Positions 37,401 through 50,395 of a stretch of DNA of 64,000 nt are shown in pieces; positions within the stretch are counted from its first letter, which is position 1, and the number at the start of each line of letters is the position of its first letter. The notes beneath the pieces are model-generated. The model was not told where the DNA came from. It worked only from the letters and a program-made list of their open reading frames with translations, and searched no databases. This DNA is from Brachypodius melanocephalos (lineage: Eukaryota; Chordata; Aves; Passeriformes; Pycnonotidae). Location: the NCBI GenBank assembly GCA_013398615.1, contig VZSR01000055.1, positions 2,780,883 to 2,844,882 on the forward strand. Reading direction: 5' to 3'. The translations under genes were made by a program, and so were the position numbers.

Positions 37401-40400
37401 GGTGACATTATGGAATGTTTTAATATTAGTTAAATAAAATAGAATACGTAATTAAATGAGCAACTTCTTATTTAACTGGTTTCCCTCCACTCAGCCACTC
37501 CACCGGTCTTCCAAAGGGGAAGTTTCAATATTTCCCCCTCACTTCCTGTAATTCCCCTTCTAATGCATTGCAGATGAAGAGCAACCAAGCTGGGGCAGAC
37601 CAGGAGCTGCTCAGCGCTCTGACCTCTGTCAGCCATCAAGTGGTAGCAAAATGAGAGAAAAACTAATTCTTCCACACAGGAGAAAAACTGCCTTGTCTTG
37701 CCAACCTTTGCAGCCTGAAATTCATGATTTCTTGACATCAGCATTTAAATTGCTACTGCTAGACCTACCCTGCAGGAAGAGTTCTTGCCCTTTCAGGAAT
37801 GCCCTTTCAGGAATGCACATATATTTTTGGCATTCACAACATCCCCTGGCAATGACTTGTGCAGTTTGATTAAATGCTCTGTGAGAAAGCATTTCCTTCT
37901 GTTCACCTTAAAAGCAGCCCACTTCAGGCTGTGATTCTGGAAGCATCTTCTCCTGCTCCTCTGTTTTTGTCTTTGGCCACATCTTTGCTTGTTCTCACAG
38001 TGCAGCTCTTACCATTATTGGAGAGACTCGAAAGAGTGACCAGCCAAACATCCAGTCAAACTTTGGGATTGATAAGGACCATTTTCTGTTTTCTTTTGCA
38101 GCAATAGGGGAAGAGTGGGAGTACAGTAAATGTCAGGGTGATATCACATCATGAGTTGCATGAGGTTCTCCCTACCTTGCCCCTCAGAGTCTCCTTTACA
38201 ACCAAAAGGAGAACAAAAACCTTCTCGGGAGTACATGTGCAGGGGCTGGAAACTCCTGCTGATGTCATGTCTACCCTTAAAAGGCTCTGCACTCTTGAAA
38301 CTGCAACCTGAACGCTGCAAGGCTGAAGGAACCAAAGTCCATGAAGAGTCATTCAGCCCTACAAAAGTCCCCTCTCACTTTAGAGCTGAACTGCAAAGCA
38401 AAAATGAAAATCCAGCTCTGTGCCATTTCTGTGCTGAATGCTCTCTGCAGCCAGGCTGAGGGGAAGGTATTCACCATGGAAATAATTTTTAATGACTTTT
38501 CTAGAAAAAGATCCCTCCTCTTCCCACCTCTCTGAAGCCCACCCACTCTCTTGCTGTGCACACACATCACTCCATCATGGCATGTGGCAATGCTGAACTG
38601 ATGGAAGGGCTGACTTTCTCTTCCCTGGGCAGAAAAGCTTGCTTCATTCAAACTATGCTTGTGCTGCAGATACCCCACACTGCAGGGCTAACTGGAATAG
38701 AAAGGATTATAGAGGAGAATTGTTCCTTCTTGTTTGCTCTGAGAGTCAGGAGTGCTGTTGAACCTGTATCCCTATTTCCTGCACTCTTTGCCCAAGCCAT
38801 GAAATTCCCCAGCTATAGAGAGCTTTGTTATCCTGGCCACACGTGCAGTCAGACAACACACGAGAGCAGACTTCCTCTGGCACAGAAGTCTTCCAGAGAC
38901 ATTTGACAGTAAAAGGTAGCTAAAGAACTAGCAATGCTCAGGAGAAGCAGCCTCACACTGTTGGAAATCTCCAGATAAGCCCTGGTGAACAGAAGCTCCC
39001 AAGCGTTTCTCTTTCCCCTGGGGTTTCCATCTCTCTGCCCTTCTGAGCCTTGGTTTGCTTTTTTTCCCTTCTGGTTTCCTATTTATCTTTGCAACAGCAG
39101 CTGGTATCTCAACTCATAAATTAATGGCATCACTGACTTTGCCTAGGACCAAGCACCTGGGATTCCCATTCTGCAGGTAATTCTGCAGCTCAGACCTCTC
39201 ATTTTCTGTGAACAGCACATTCACCCCAAACTTGCATGATTTATCCTTTGAGGGCAACGCAGTATTTTACAGGGGCTGCCAAGCAAAACAGATAACGAGT
39301 CAAAAAATCAAGACATTTTGAAAAACTGAACCTTTAAAAGACTAGACACTCCCACTTGATCTTGTCTTTATCCCAGGTGATTTTACCAATGAGGAATGAG
39401 ATTCTCCCCAGGCTTTCCATAGAGCCAAAAGCCAGCAAATGTCCTGTGCTACATGGGAGTACATGAAACGCTTTGTGTTTAAATCAGTGACTCCTGGGAA
39501 CACACTGAAGACAGAAAGACCCTGCTAGATGCCCAGATAACCTCTAACGGGTTCAGATGTGCATAAAAACACTGCCTTCCTCTGTGTTTCATTGTAAAGA
39601 CCCCTGTGCACTAAGAAAGATGGGATGAAACAGAGAAAAGTGGGTGCTGTAAGGCCCTGCTGGCTGTCCTCTTTACAGAGTCTGTGACTGCAGAAGAACG
39701 CAGGCACGAGTGCCTGACAAGCCTCTGAGGCTCCTTCTGCACAGACTCCACTCCAGCAATTTCAGGCATGCAAAGGGAAGCCTTGGCAGACATGAAAAGA
39801 AGGAGTGGCCCTTTCCCCTTGCACAACCCTGAGCCCAACCTCTCATCACAAACCAGGACCCTGCTGCTGCTCTGGGCTGCTTTGGAAAAGCACAGCAGCT
39901 GCAAATCCAGATGCTTTCCTCACGTGAAGTTCCCTGACTCATGCCAAATATGGTTAGAGAGGGGAGCAGAAAAGAAGGCATCCTAAATAAAACCAGCAAT
40001 GGACTTTGTTCGGCAGTGATTCCCCTCAGTTCCCTGTACCTGCTCACACTACTGAAGTGTGCCTGCAGCAGTTAAGTGACAGGACTAATCCTAGTGCATA
40101 ATGATGGCATGGCAGGTCTGAGGTAGGGAAATGGTTTAGATTTTTCCAAAAGTTCACCCTTGCTTGCTTCTGTGCTGTAACCTGAGGGTACCCCATATGA
40201 GGTTTTATGCACTTCCCATCTTTATGTCACATTCCATCTAAAAAAAAAGAGTAACCCTGGTTTGCCCAGCTCTATACTGTTCATTTAGCAATTACTGTAA
40301 CACTCCCAGGGTGTTTTGGTGTCCTGCTCCATCAGCAGCCTTCATTCTGTTCTAATCTGTTTTATTTTGTGCGTTTGCACATCTTCAGGGAGGAAATCCT

Positions 40401-43400
40401 TAAAGCCATGAAGCGGTTGTGAAAACCAGAGGGCGATCTGCAATTAGCATTTGAGAAGACAAAAGGGAACCTGAAATACTTTGGTAGAGGGGCTCGATGC
40501 AGTGCTGGGGCAGCTCCAGCCAGCTGATACCTCTTGCTACAGGTCGGGTTTTGATACTTGTGGAGATAAAAATCTGCTTTCTGAGTCAGCCTGGGACAAG
40601 CCCTCTGCCCGGGTATGTCCAGCCTGCTCTGTTTGTTACATGAGTAAAATCGCAACTCTGCACATATCACTGGATTTCTCAGCTTGGCACCAGGCAGGAG
40701 GGCAGATCCAAGCAAGGAGCCGGATGTGGAACTCCAATTATTTGGAGATGGGGACTGGATCATGTCTTAGGTCTTTCCCTGCACTGCAGAGTGCAGCATA
40801 TGGATGCTGCTCAGGGAGGAGAGGATGGAGACCTCGCTTTGTCCCCTCCAAACCAGCAGGGACACACGGCTGTGGGGATAGAAGGATGTCTTTGACTTGG
40901 GGAAATCAGCAAAAGAAGAGTCTTTCTGAACCTTCTCCCTTTCTCCATTCCCAGCCCATGGAATATGACCCTGCTAGAATAAAAAAGGACAGGGAGGGCC
41001 AGTGAATCTGGACTTCCTCAGAAGATTTGCATATTTTAGTTCCTTTAGAGATCAAATTCCTGCATCTTGCTCAGCACTCTTTCGATTCCCCAGATTGGGA
41101 GCAGAAACTAGACGTGGCACTTGTGTAAGACGGGCTGGTGGGGGAGATTTGCCACAAAGACAGACAAAAATAAATTTGTTAATTTTTTCCCCTGCAGTCT
41201 CTCTCTTGCTGACAGGATCACTTTGTACTTCCTCTATATTTATCTTCCAGCTGAAGATGTTCTCAGATAATTTTCCTAATTCCTCCAGTACCACTGCCAC
41301 GCATGCTACTGTCCTCACAGCAGTTTCTGAAATTTAGGTCCTTCCTACTGCTTAAGGCTGTAGATTTTTTCAGTGCTTACTAAATCTCTGTCTCACATGC
41401 TCCCCAAGCAGCCAGCCCTCTCTTGAAACTGATAAAAGGTGAAAGTACCCAGTAACTAGGAAAATCAAGTGTGATACCTTTCACATAAGCCCACTTCAAA
41501 GCCGAAAAATTACAAATTTTAATATATATATATATTTTCCTGCTGAAGTACATGCCCACAGCCATAGCAACACTCACCAGTGCAGCTGACAACGCTGCAG
41601 GCCTTCCAGCCATTATCTTGTTAGAAAAACTGGTCTGTGCTCAGGCACCGACTCACGGATGCTCTGCAGACAGCCCCGACAGTCACCCCGCAGCTGGAGG
41701 AGATTACACAGTCCCAGATAAGAGCGCGGCACGGGGAATGGTAATTAACTGGAGGATACTCGGGAAAGCAGAGCAGAGCAGCCCAGAGGGATCTGTAAGC
41801 TACAGAAGCTGCAGAGGGAGCGGAATTGGCTTGGACAGGTGCTGCTGGAGGCACCATCCTGGAGCATTGAGGGCAAGGGTGGGGCGGGGTGGGGCGGGGA
41901 AGGGGCTCTCTCGGCTTTTAGGAACCGGTGCCTGTCTCTGTTCTCTCTGAACCACTTCCCCCAGCACAGGGGTCAAATCCTCGCCTGCATGGCATTTAAA
42001 ACGACACCAGAAGGTACCTGGTAAGGTGAGAGCAGCGGTATGCAGAGAGATTTCCTTCAATTGTCTTTTCTGAACAGCTTTTTATGTGATGTGGTAGGAA
42101 TTGGAGCTCACCAAAAGGTGGATGTCCTTTGAGTGCAGGACAGGTAGAAATGCCACCATTAGCCATCAGTCAGCACTTTCTTTTCAGCCAGAGAGTCCCC
42201 AGGGACCAATGATATTTTAAAAGAATAACAGTGAAAAAGCAGAAGCAAAGCCTGTGACATTTCCGAGTTGGGAAAGATTTACATATCCTCAAATAAACTC
42301 CTGAGACTCTCAATGGTGGTGCCCCTCCAAGAGGACAGAACAGCTCCAATTAAACATAAAGTTAATCTATTTTAAAACAAAACTGACCTCCTTCTGCCAA
42401 GTGAACAGACTTCACTGCATCCAGCACACCTGCCTTGCCATCCTACGGAAAACACCACATCCACACGTACACAGCACTTATACTGGGAAACACGTGCCTA
42501 AAAGGAAGAAGTCCTCAGCCTGGGGAAGAGAAGGTTCCAGGGAGAACTTAGAGCAGCCTCCCAGTGCTTAAAAGGAGCCTTGAAAAAGGCTGGAGAGGGA
42601 CTTTTCACAAGGGCATGTAGCAACAGGACAAGGGAGAATGGCCTCACGCTGAAGGAGGGAAGGTTTAGATCAAGGTATTAGGAAGAAATTATTTATTGTA
42701 AGGAGGGTGAGGTGCTGGTTCAGGTTGCCCAGGGAAGGTGTGGACGCCCCAGCCCTGAAGGTCTTCAAGGGCAGTTTGGGTGGGACTCTGAGGCACCTGG
42801 TCTAGTGGAAGTGTCCATGGCAGGAGGTTAGAACAAATTAAGCTTCAAGATCCCTTCCAACACAAACTCTGTAATTCTATGAGAATTCCTCTGAATGTGG
42901 AAATTCTGGCACGACCTTGGGATGCAGCTGGACAACAAACTCACACTGATCTCATGCCTTCCCCATGCAAGCACAGGGGATCTGGCTCCTCTTTCCCTTC
43001 CAATCCCACATGTTCCCCCTTGCAGGGTTTCCCACAGTCTGGTTCAATATACCAGTCTTTGAAAAAAAAAAAAAAAAAGGAAAAAAAGAAAAAAGGAAAC
43101 TTTCTGCTAAGCTAGAAGGTGAAGCAGATCATCTAGGGATCAGACATGTGCAAAGAGGAGGATCACATAGCCAGAGAGGAGCAGGATTGCATCTTTTGGT
43201 GGCAATGACCTGTTTGTACGCCTCAGCTGTGACTCCTGTCTGCATCCGCCCCCCTCCAGGGTGCACAGCATAGGTGTAAAAGCAAACTGGCTCTGAAAAA
43301 AACTAACTCGCCACAAGAGAGGCAGAGAGATAACATCAGTCATTTATGTCAGATTAATTACCCCCATTAAATCATATCTGGAACTCAGAATCAAGGCAGT

Positions 43401-46400
43401 GATGAGCAGGAAAGGTGTGAGGGTGGCATCTCCTGCTGGTAATTTACCACAACTAGTAAAAGCGTCCACTCCAAAGTTTGTGTGTCTAAATGCAGGAATC
43501 GTCCAACATGCACACTGCAAAAAGGATAGAAATATCCCAGAGATCCAGGAAATGCAAAAAAGCTGTTGCAGTCAAAGCAACATGAGGTCACTGGAGCTAT
43601 CTGGGTTCATTCCGATCTAACTGGAAAAAGGAAATCATGTGGGTGAAAGGAACAGTTGACCCATAACCCTACAAATTTGGCATTTAGGCTTTTAACCATA
43701 TTTTGTGTGTAAAAATGTAGCTTGTCTAAGTTTAATTTTCTGTGGGGTTTTTTTCCTAAAGAATTTCTTTTTTAAAAGGACTTCTTTCTTAAGAAGTCCT
43801 TAAGAAGCACTCAACAGAAGAAGGAAAACAATATCTATAAGCAAAATACAGTAGGTTTTAGCTGGGTTTCTGTTTCTCCAGACAAGCTCTTACAGCAGGT
43901 TTCACTCTGGATAGACTGACAGACAGAAAAAGGAGTTCCTTAAATCCATTGCCCTTGGTTTTGAAAGACTTTTTTTTTCGGCATGTCTGGAACAGGAGAC
44001 AGAAACTCATCCGAAAAAAGAAATTAAAACAAAGCTGAAGGCATGAAGAGGAATAAGTCAGAAACTCAATTTGCATCCAGTGATCAAGTGGGCAAATCCA
44101 GTATGTAAAGAAAAATTTCTGCCATCTTCACTGTGAAATCTGCCCCAGCACAACCCATACCAGAGCTGGCATGGAAATTAGACACCAAGCACCTAAAGCT
44201 CATTGCTAGACACTTCAGTATTCAGGGGTGGCCACAAAACAGGGAATCTTTCTCAGCCCTCATTGCCCCTTTCTGAAACCCAGCTCCAGGCCCAGCTCTT
44301 TACTGGGAGTAACACAAGGGAAGGGGATTCCCAGAATGAGCCAGTGCTCGCTCACAGAAGTGGATATTCCCCCTCCCTTTCCAACTCTCCAGTAACTTAG
44401 AAAAGCTCTAGGGAATTTTCTTAAAAAATTCTCAAAAAATTTCACTCCTGGGAAGAAACCAAGGGCTAAGTGGTCCCCAGCCGGAAGAAAAGACTCCAGA
44501 GGAGTTAAAAAATACTCCATGGACATAAAGCTGGGCTTGCTGGGTCCCTGAAGTCAGTGCCTATGGTTTGTTTGCACACAGGGCAGGGAAAGGTCATACT
44601 GAGGGACTTCAAGCTATATTTTTTTAGAATAACAAACTGGGACCAAGAACACCCTACAGTTTGTAGGTAGGTGTGAAGGTGCAATGGCAGGACAAAATCA
44701 AGCCCATGGGGATACCAGCAGTGCATTCAATCATAAATTTAAAAAAAAAATTAAAAAAAAAAAATTAAAAGGCTGTTCTGCCACTTTGTGCTGAGACAGT
44801 GGAGTGTTGTTCATGGACAACATCTCCAGCAGCAGATGACGTCCCAGAAACAGCTCTAAATTACACTGGCATTTCACTGGGGCACCTCAGGTGAACGTCA
44901 GAGTAGCAAAATTCAATTCAAAGGAAAATAAACAGATCTACACAGCTTGCACATACACGGAATTCCTATAAAAACAACCTTCAAATCAACCTTCAACCTT
45001 TCCTATGAAAGACAACCTTCAAATCCCTTTTAATTAAGTCCTCCATTAATGCCTTCCACTGCTACAACGTGAAAATTCAGCCTGGCATGCCCTCTGTTAC
45101 TATTTCACTCACATGGGCTTTACAGAGGGCACTTGTTTCCATCCTAGAATGCCACCTGACCCTTTGCAGTGCCACATCAGGGAGGTGTGCCAGCATTGGG
45201 ACACCTGGGCCAAACCGAGGACACAGGGTCTGGGAGCCAGGCCTGCCTGTGCCTTGATGTGGTCATGAGTCCCATGTGGGGTCAGTCCTGTAAATGCTGG
45301 CTGTGGTGACTTGCTCAATATTGCATGGGAAGTCACTGCCAGGGTGATGGCAGACACCCAGGCCTCAACTATTTTGCCATAGCAAGGTCAGAACTCGGTC
45401 CTTGTGGGCCCTGTGGGCAATGCTGAGAAGGCATCACCCACAAGCACCAGGAAAGCTTTTAAAACCCAGTGCTTTGTGGGTCCTGCACCACGTATTTTCA
45501 AGGAGCACTAATGTAGGAATGCTGATCATTGGAGAGAAAGGGTTCAGAGAGTGTGTGAGTGCATACACAAAGAGAAATAAGTGCATCAGCTGTCCTGCTC
45601 TTATTGGTCTGCCAAGCCTCTGCTCCTGAGGGGAGTTCACCAAGACTTCCACTGACTTGTTGCTTGAGAAGCATCTAAAAATTGTGCCACAAAAGTACAA
45701 CTTAGATGAACATTTAGTTTTCTATTATCAAACTCCTGTTTCTAGTAGTGGATATTAACATGCATCAAACTATACATCCTTTAGCCAAGGAACCAGAATA
45801 GTTTTCAGAGAAATTACCTGACTGGCGAATTACCATACGCTCATAATTACATTATTAGCATACCACAAGCTCTTAAAATACTGAGAGAGAAACAGTTCCG
45901 CTCATGATAGATTGCTTGCCTGATGCAAATACAAGCAAAATATATTTGTGCTTGACAAATGCTTTGCAAGCACAGAGGTAGGGGAAGGAGTGAGGGGAAG
46001 AAGGAAGAGCAGAGATCCCAGAGCGACATTTGAGGTCATTGCTTTCTATACAAGTGAGCTCTGCAATTCATTCCCTGCTAAATTATCCAAGCTTTATCTT
46101 AAAATTCTGAGATTGAAACTGAAACCCAGCATCAAATGTCTCCCAGTTTTACAATAGCAGCATCAAAAGCTCCTAATTTAGCATCGCTTGATTTTTAACT
46201 AAAGCCTCAGTTCAGCCCAGGTTTACTCTAGAGTATCGTTAGCTGCAATGAAACACTAAAATTTACAATAAGCACAACTTATTTTGCAGCCACAATGAAC
46301 TCCAGCTCAGAAGCGAATTCTGTGTGGTTTCCAGGTTAACATTTCACACATCTGAGAAGACTCATCCCAAGCCTGTTGAGGTGAGGAGAGATTTGTGCGA

Positions 46401-47016
46401 GTTTTGTGGCAAGGCCTCAGAAAGGGACAGGGCACAGCCCAGGCACAATTTTGAAAGGGATTTCTGTTGCTGGGGAAAGAACTCACTCTGCTCTGTGCTG
46501 AGCTGCCCAGGAGGTGCAGAGCACTCCGAGCTGCCACCTTTCCCTATCTTTTCCACCATGCACCCACTTTTAACCACCCAAAAAGCTGCAGAAACCACCT
46601 CACCACTAAAACCAAAGCGCAAGGGGCTGAGCCATGTGCTCCCCACAGACATCAGCTGACCAAAATCACCCTAATTTCTCTCACCTTGGCTGGGATGAGA
46701 GACCACCATGCCTCTCTAGGAGCCAGCAGCCAGGTGCAATGGGCCTGGGATGCTGAGAGCTGAGGGCTCCTCAGCGAAGCACCAGCCACCCCAAACCCTG
46801 GCCTGGGCTCAGCCCTGGCAGAAGGCACCAGGAGTGTCCTGAGGACCACCATCCCCTGTTGACCATCACATGGGTGCTGCTGCCGGTGCCCAGCCCCTTC
46901 CCACACTCCCATCCTGGCTCCTGCTTACCTATCCCAAGGCAGAGCAGCACGAAGAGCCCGAGCCCCAGGCACGTCCTCAAGGCCAGGGCCGGTGGGGAGG
47001 CGGGCAGGCACATCAT
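28537..47016 (-). CDS. CD80: CD80 (B7-1) T-cell costimulatory ligand
   Basis: CD80 sits on antigen-presenting cells and binds CD28 and CTLA-4. Minus-strand coding exons: 47016-46929 (signal peptide), 35438-35115 (IgV), 33753-33472 (IgC), 31493-31368 (transmembrane), 28643-28537 (tail and stop TGA 28539-28537). Every junction is GT/AG in phase 1, the classic Ig exon phase, giving 308 aa (human 288). Visible: hydrophobic leader (1-29, starting MetMet); IgV with CCYE, YRVYWQK and NGSYQCVV, the last two matching human RIYWQK and GTYECVV; IgC with ITCSSHGGFPKPKIS and VNITCSIES; membrane helix about 249-267; cysteine-rich VCSHCCKH then a tail ending TSSV. About ten N-X-S/T sequons. Position between TIMMDC1 and ADPRH supports CD80 over CD86. 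The tail exon is the least certain, resting on a good acceptor and matching phase; upstream noncoding exons are not identified. Confidence 0.92.
34443..34496. repeat. (TG)(TA)n(CA)n microsatellite in CD80 intron
   Basis: A 54 nt run of strictly alternating purine and pyrimidine: TGTG, then about 11 TA units, then about 8 CA units. The two ends are complementary, so the tract is nearly self-complementary and could form a cruciform or Z-DNA. It lies between the IgV and IgC exons. Confidence 0.95.
37181..37297 (+). repeat. CR1 LINE 3' end, sense
   Basis: GTAGATGTGGCACTTAGGGA, GGTGGACTTGGCAGGGCTG, GATCTTAAAGGTCTTTTCCA and AACCTAAATCATTTTGTGAT correspond to the CR1 3' end of the subfamily that reads GGCACTTAGGGACATGG. 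Antisense to CD80, in intron 1. Confidence 0.85.
41878..41907 (+). other. G-run tract, quadruplex-prone
   Basis: At least five runs of three to four G (GGGTGGGGCGGGGTGGGGC, then GGGG and AGGGG) with one- to two-base loops fit a G-quadruplex on the plus strand, the template-opposite strand of CD80 intron 1. It also carries GC boxes. Function unknown. Confidence 0.6.
42511..42881 (+). repeat. CR1 LINE 3' portion, sense
   Basis: About 370 bp of CR1 3' region: CAGCCTGGGGAAGAGAAGG, GGGACTTTTCACAAGGGCAT, GCAACAGGACAAGGGAGAAT, GTTGCCCAGGGAAGGTGTGG, CCTGGTCTAGTGGAAGTGTC and TCCCTTCCAACACAAACTCT with terminal GTAATTCTATG. In CD80 intron 1, antisense to the gene. Confidence 0.92.
43061..43100 (+). repeat. 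A-rich tract
   Basis: A run of 17 A followed by GG- and G-interrupted A runs. No retroposed element is recognised directly upstream, so it is scored as simple repeat and not as a poly(A) tail. Confidence 0.8.
43776..43801. repeat. perfect 11 bp inverted repeat with 4 nt loop
   Basis: AAGGACTTCTT, loop TCTT, then AAGAAGTCCTT form a perfect stem-loop. Part of the right arm (TTAAGAAG) is repeated directly after it. In CD80 intron 1; no known RNA family is recognised. Confidence 0.8.
44736..44770. repeat. A-rich simple repeat
   Basis: AATTTAAAAAAAAAATT then AAAAAAAAAAAATT and AAAA; low-complexity A/T sequence in CD80 intron 1. Confidence 0.8.
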
Positions 47017-47339
47017 CTTCCTGTAGCTCCTGGGCTGGGAGGAGAGGGGAATATGGTCAGGGAACGGAGCCTGAGGAGTCACAGCACCCTCCACTGTGTC
47101 TCTCTGCTTCCTGTCTGCTGCCACCACCAAAAACCCTGAGCACAAGCCCAGCCTGCCCCGCTTCCCTTCGCTGGTACCTGTTGTTTCCCTGGTCGAGCAG
47201 CACCGAGGCCACCCCTGAGGCAGGCAGGGGGCTCAGTGCCAGGCCATGGGGGCCTGGCTGCTGTCACAGCTGCTGAAACACTCCCGGACAGGGTGTAGGG
47301 GGAAGTCATGGTGCCGAGAGGCTGCTCAGCCTCATAAAT

Positions 47340-47480
47340 CACCTCACCGCCCACAGCTTCTGACGGGGCATGCGCCAGGGCCCAGCGCCCGCCGCCCCCA
47401 TCGCCCCCGCGGCCGTGGGGCTGCCTTCATCCCTCAGGGCTGCTCCGGGTGCTCCTCCAGCCAGGAGGGCGTCAGGCACT
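47340..47480 (-). promoter_or_regulatory. CD80: GC-rich block 5' of CD80, possible promoter
   Basis: A short CpG-containing stretch (GCGCCCGCCGCCCCCATCG) about 400 bp upstream of the CD80 start codon. A possible 3' splice site (CTCCTCCCAG) ends at 47035 just before the start codon, so the coding exon may be the second exon with a noncoding first exon in this block. Both points are inference. Confidence 0.35.
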
Positions 47481-49005
47481 GCTGGGGGCTTGCGAGGTTA
47501 AAATGCAGCTACGTGAAACCCTGATGCTGCTTTGGGAACAGTCGGATAAAGTTATGTCTGAAACGAAACAAAATGCCCACGACGGCCGTTTCAGGCCCGG
47601 CAGGGTGTAATGCATCGAGAAATGGATTTTCCAAAGAAAATTTAAGGATCGCTTAGGCTGCACGTGATGGGTGTCACGGCTGAGCATCTGGACAGGGAGT
47701 AGGATGTGACAGCAGGGCCAAGTGTGGATGGCTGTGGTGTCAACAGCATCCAGCAGCCCTGTGGAAGTGGAGGGAGCACTTGCCTCCCCAGCATTGTGTC
47801 CTGCCTTCCCCAGAGGGCACCCACTGCTCACCCTCACCCAGCTCTGGATGGGGCAGGGAAGAGGCATGGAGCATCCCTGCTTTAAATCCTGCAAGGGCAG
47901 AGCCATCACCAACCCAAGCAGCCAAACAAAGCCAGGGCCAAACATACCCAGTCCACAGTAAATCCTGGGCAGAAAAACAAACCACCTAGTAAATAAGAGC
48001 CTGAGGGAGTAAATGCATGCTAAAAGTGATGTAGATTTGTACAGCTCTCCTGCAAAATATTTGTATACACCCTCCTGCAAAATAAAATAAAACCTGGTAT
48101 AATGTAAGGGGTTTTATTCAGCTGTAATAATCATAGCAAGAGGGTTGCATACCAATGAAAACCTGGTATTTTTCAAGGAGAAAAAAAAATGTGTAAATAC
48201 AAATCAAGAGTAAAATAATTTATTTAAATGCAGATTTCTGGTTTGCTGGTTTAAATTATTTTGACTTAAATGAAATGCATCCTTTTTATCGAAAACTATT
48301 TGCTGCTATATTGCTTCAGTTTTTCTCCAGTACAGGCTCCTTGAATTAGATAGATTAGATGGACTGGGTTGAATTACAAATCAGAATTTTACTTTGACAT
48401 AATTAAAACGATGGTATTCTGTAGAGAAATCAAATACAGGTTATAACATTTCTGTAGAGAGAGAATCATTGTATATGAAATGGCTGAGAGGAGTCTGTTA
48501 TTGAGGCAGACTGGCACTTTCTCCATTGCAGGGTTTTGAGTGCCTGTGTTTTCTGTTTTGGGCTATGATCTAAATCCTGTACATTTGTACTCTGTCCATG
48601 CATTTTCCACCAGCATGGTTTGCAAATGCAGATGACAGTAGCACCATGTGTTTACGTAGAAGTGTTTCCATGGTGCTCAGAGAAGAAGAAAGTATCCTTA
48701 ATACAGCCAGCCATACACAGCTTCCCTAATTCACAGCCCCAGTCTCAGGCAGGGACTGCCTCTCTGAGAGTCAGATGGAATAAGCTTTCTCCTGCTAGTC
48801 TAATCATGAATCCTCATCATTACAGAGTTACTGGCAACCCTGTTAAGCTGTACAGTTCATCACCTTGCTTTCATTTCAAATTCAAGCTTGTGGGGTTTTG
48901 TTTTTTTGTTGTTTGGGTTTTTTTTTTAATACATATTTCTGCCATTAGCATATTACAACTACAAGGAAACTCTAGCCTGTTACTGGTTTGTGTCTGCATT
49001 TCTTT

Positions 49006-49072
49006 CTCAGGACTTAACCCTGCTTTTGGACGATTTTGCTTTTCTTCCTCAGGACTTAATCCTGCTTTTGGA
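49006..49072 (+). repeat. 42 bp-period tandem duplication
   Basis: CTCAGGACTTAACCCTGCTT at 49006 recurs as CTCAGGACTTAATCCTGCTT at 49048, each followed by TTGGA. The copies are nearly identical over 25 bp, pointing to a recent duplication. Confidence 0.85.
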
Positions 49073-50395
49073 TGAGCAGTCCCAGGGAAAGTAACTGAGC
49101 TCTTTAGCTGCCAGACTATAGCAAGGAAGTAACACAACCCCTTATTACACACAGAAGAACCTGGACCAGCTAAGGCTGCCTAAATTTTAGATAGACAGCT
49201 GAAATATTCTCACTCAGGGCTCCTTCTCTTTTCCTAGGTATTACAGTTCTTGGTACCTTCTCCTCCAGAGATCTCCCTGATTGCAAGGAGACTGAAGTAA
49301 CAGAGAGAGAGGAGCAGCCAAGTGCTTTGTTCTGCTTTGATCAGAGACAGAAGTCATAATTTTTCCACCACTTAAAACTTCCCTAAGCACGTATCATATC
49401 CTTGATTCAAGGAATCCATCAGTTCAAAGAAAGAGGTGTTATGCATCTTTAGGATGTTAACAAAGTTGAAGGACTCATACCCACTGAAGTCACAGTACAG
49501 AAGACACTGCTTTTTTGAACACTGCAGAGAATAATATAAGCCCACCAATTCACAGCAAAATCCTCATAGAAATAAGGTTTCTTGTGCACTTGATTAGGCC
49601 TTCAGCATTTCACCCCTATGTGCTTCAGAAACAGCTTTAAATAGGTAGAAAGATTGCAGAAGAGAAGCTAAGATTTAACAAGAAAGGATGGTAAAATTCT
49701 GCTAAAAATATTTACCATGGAAAAGAGGAAGATGTGAGAGCACCACACAACTACATTTTTCCACTGCTTTCACAGAAAACCATTAGGGAAAAAGCAGAAA
49801 AGACAAGTGAAATTTTGCAGCATATGTGCGTTGTAGGGGAAATTAATTTCAGTAATCAGCACTTGTGGTAGAATTCCTTTGCACTCAAAGGGAAGTCTTT
49901 TCAAATACACTGCTGCATACTGACATCACCAACTTTTTCCACCTCTGCAGAAATGCACTTCCAGTGCAGTCATACATCATTACTTTGAACATTTATTGAT
50001 TGTCAAGAACGTACAAAAGAACCCCCAGCTCCCTCTCTTTGTCAATCAACATCTCAGAGAACTCTCAGAAAGGTCAGAACTGGGTAAACACTAAACCAAA
50101 ACACAGCACCTACTTTCCACTGAGGATTCATAATCACATTCCCTCCTACAGGACTGGGATACCTTTCCCTGTTTTCAAGGTGAACAGCCATTCCAATCTG
50201 TGTTAATCTGAACTAAAAGCACATCCGCATGCTTTTAATACCAGAATGTCCAGGTTGAATGGGAAGTACCCAAGATGTGTTTCCAGAGACGTACATCACC
50301 AAAATATGGTTGTGCAAATGCCCTAAAAACAGCTTTGTCAGAGAAATTATCTGATTGCAAAGCAGAATAACATTTTTAGGGATTTTTTTTTTAAT

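Larger units (their letters stand above)
35439..46928 (-). other. CD80: CD80 intron 1 (11.5 kb)
   Basis: The intron separates the signal-peptide exon from the IgV exon. It holds two sense-strand CR1 fragments, A-rich tracts (35922-35938, 43061-43100, 44736-44770), a strong hairpin (43776-43801) and a G-run tract (41878-41907). No further exon or RNA gene is recognised. Confidence 0.7.

Noticed and set aside
43061..43100. Poly(A) tail of a processed pseudogene or SINE
   Set aside because: No exon-like or tRNA-derived sequence and no target duplication are recognisable next to it.
28537..47016. CD86 in place of CD80
   Set aside because: The gene lies between TIMMDC1 and ADPRH, the conserved CD80 site, and the YRVYWQK and GSYQCVV segments match CD80. 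The long tail recalls CD86 slightly but is not enough.
47472..48080. 202-codon minus-strand frame upstream of CD80
   Set aside because: It opens with a TTG, not ATG, has no domain or splice support, and its hydrophobic patches look like chance.
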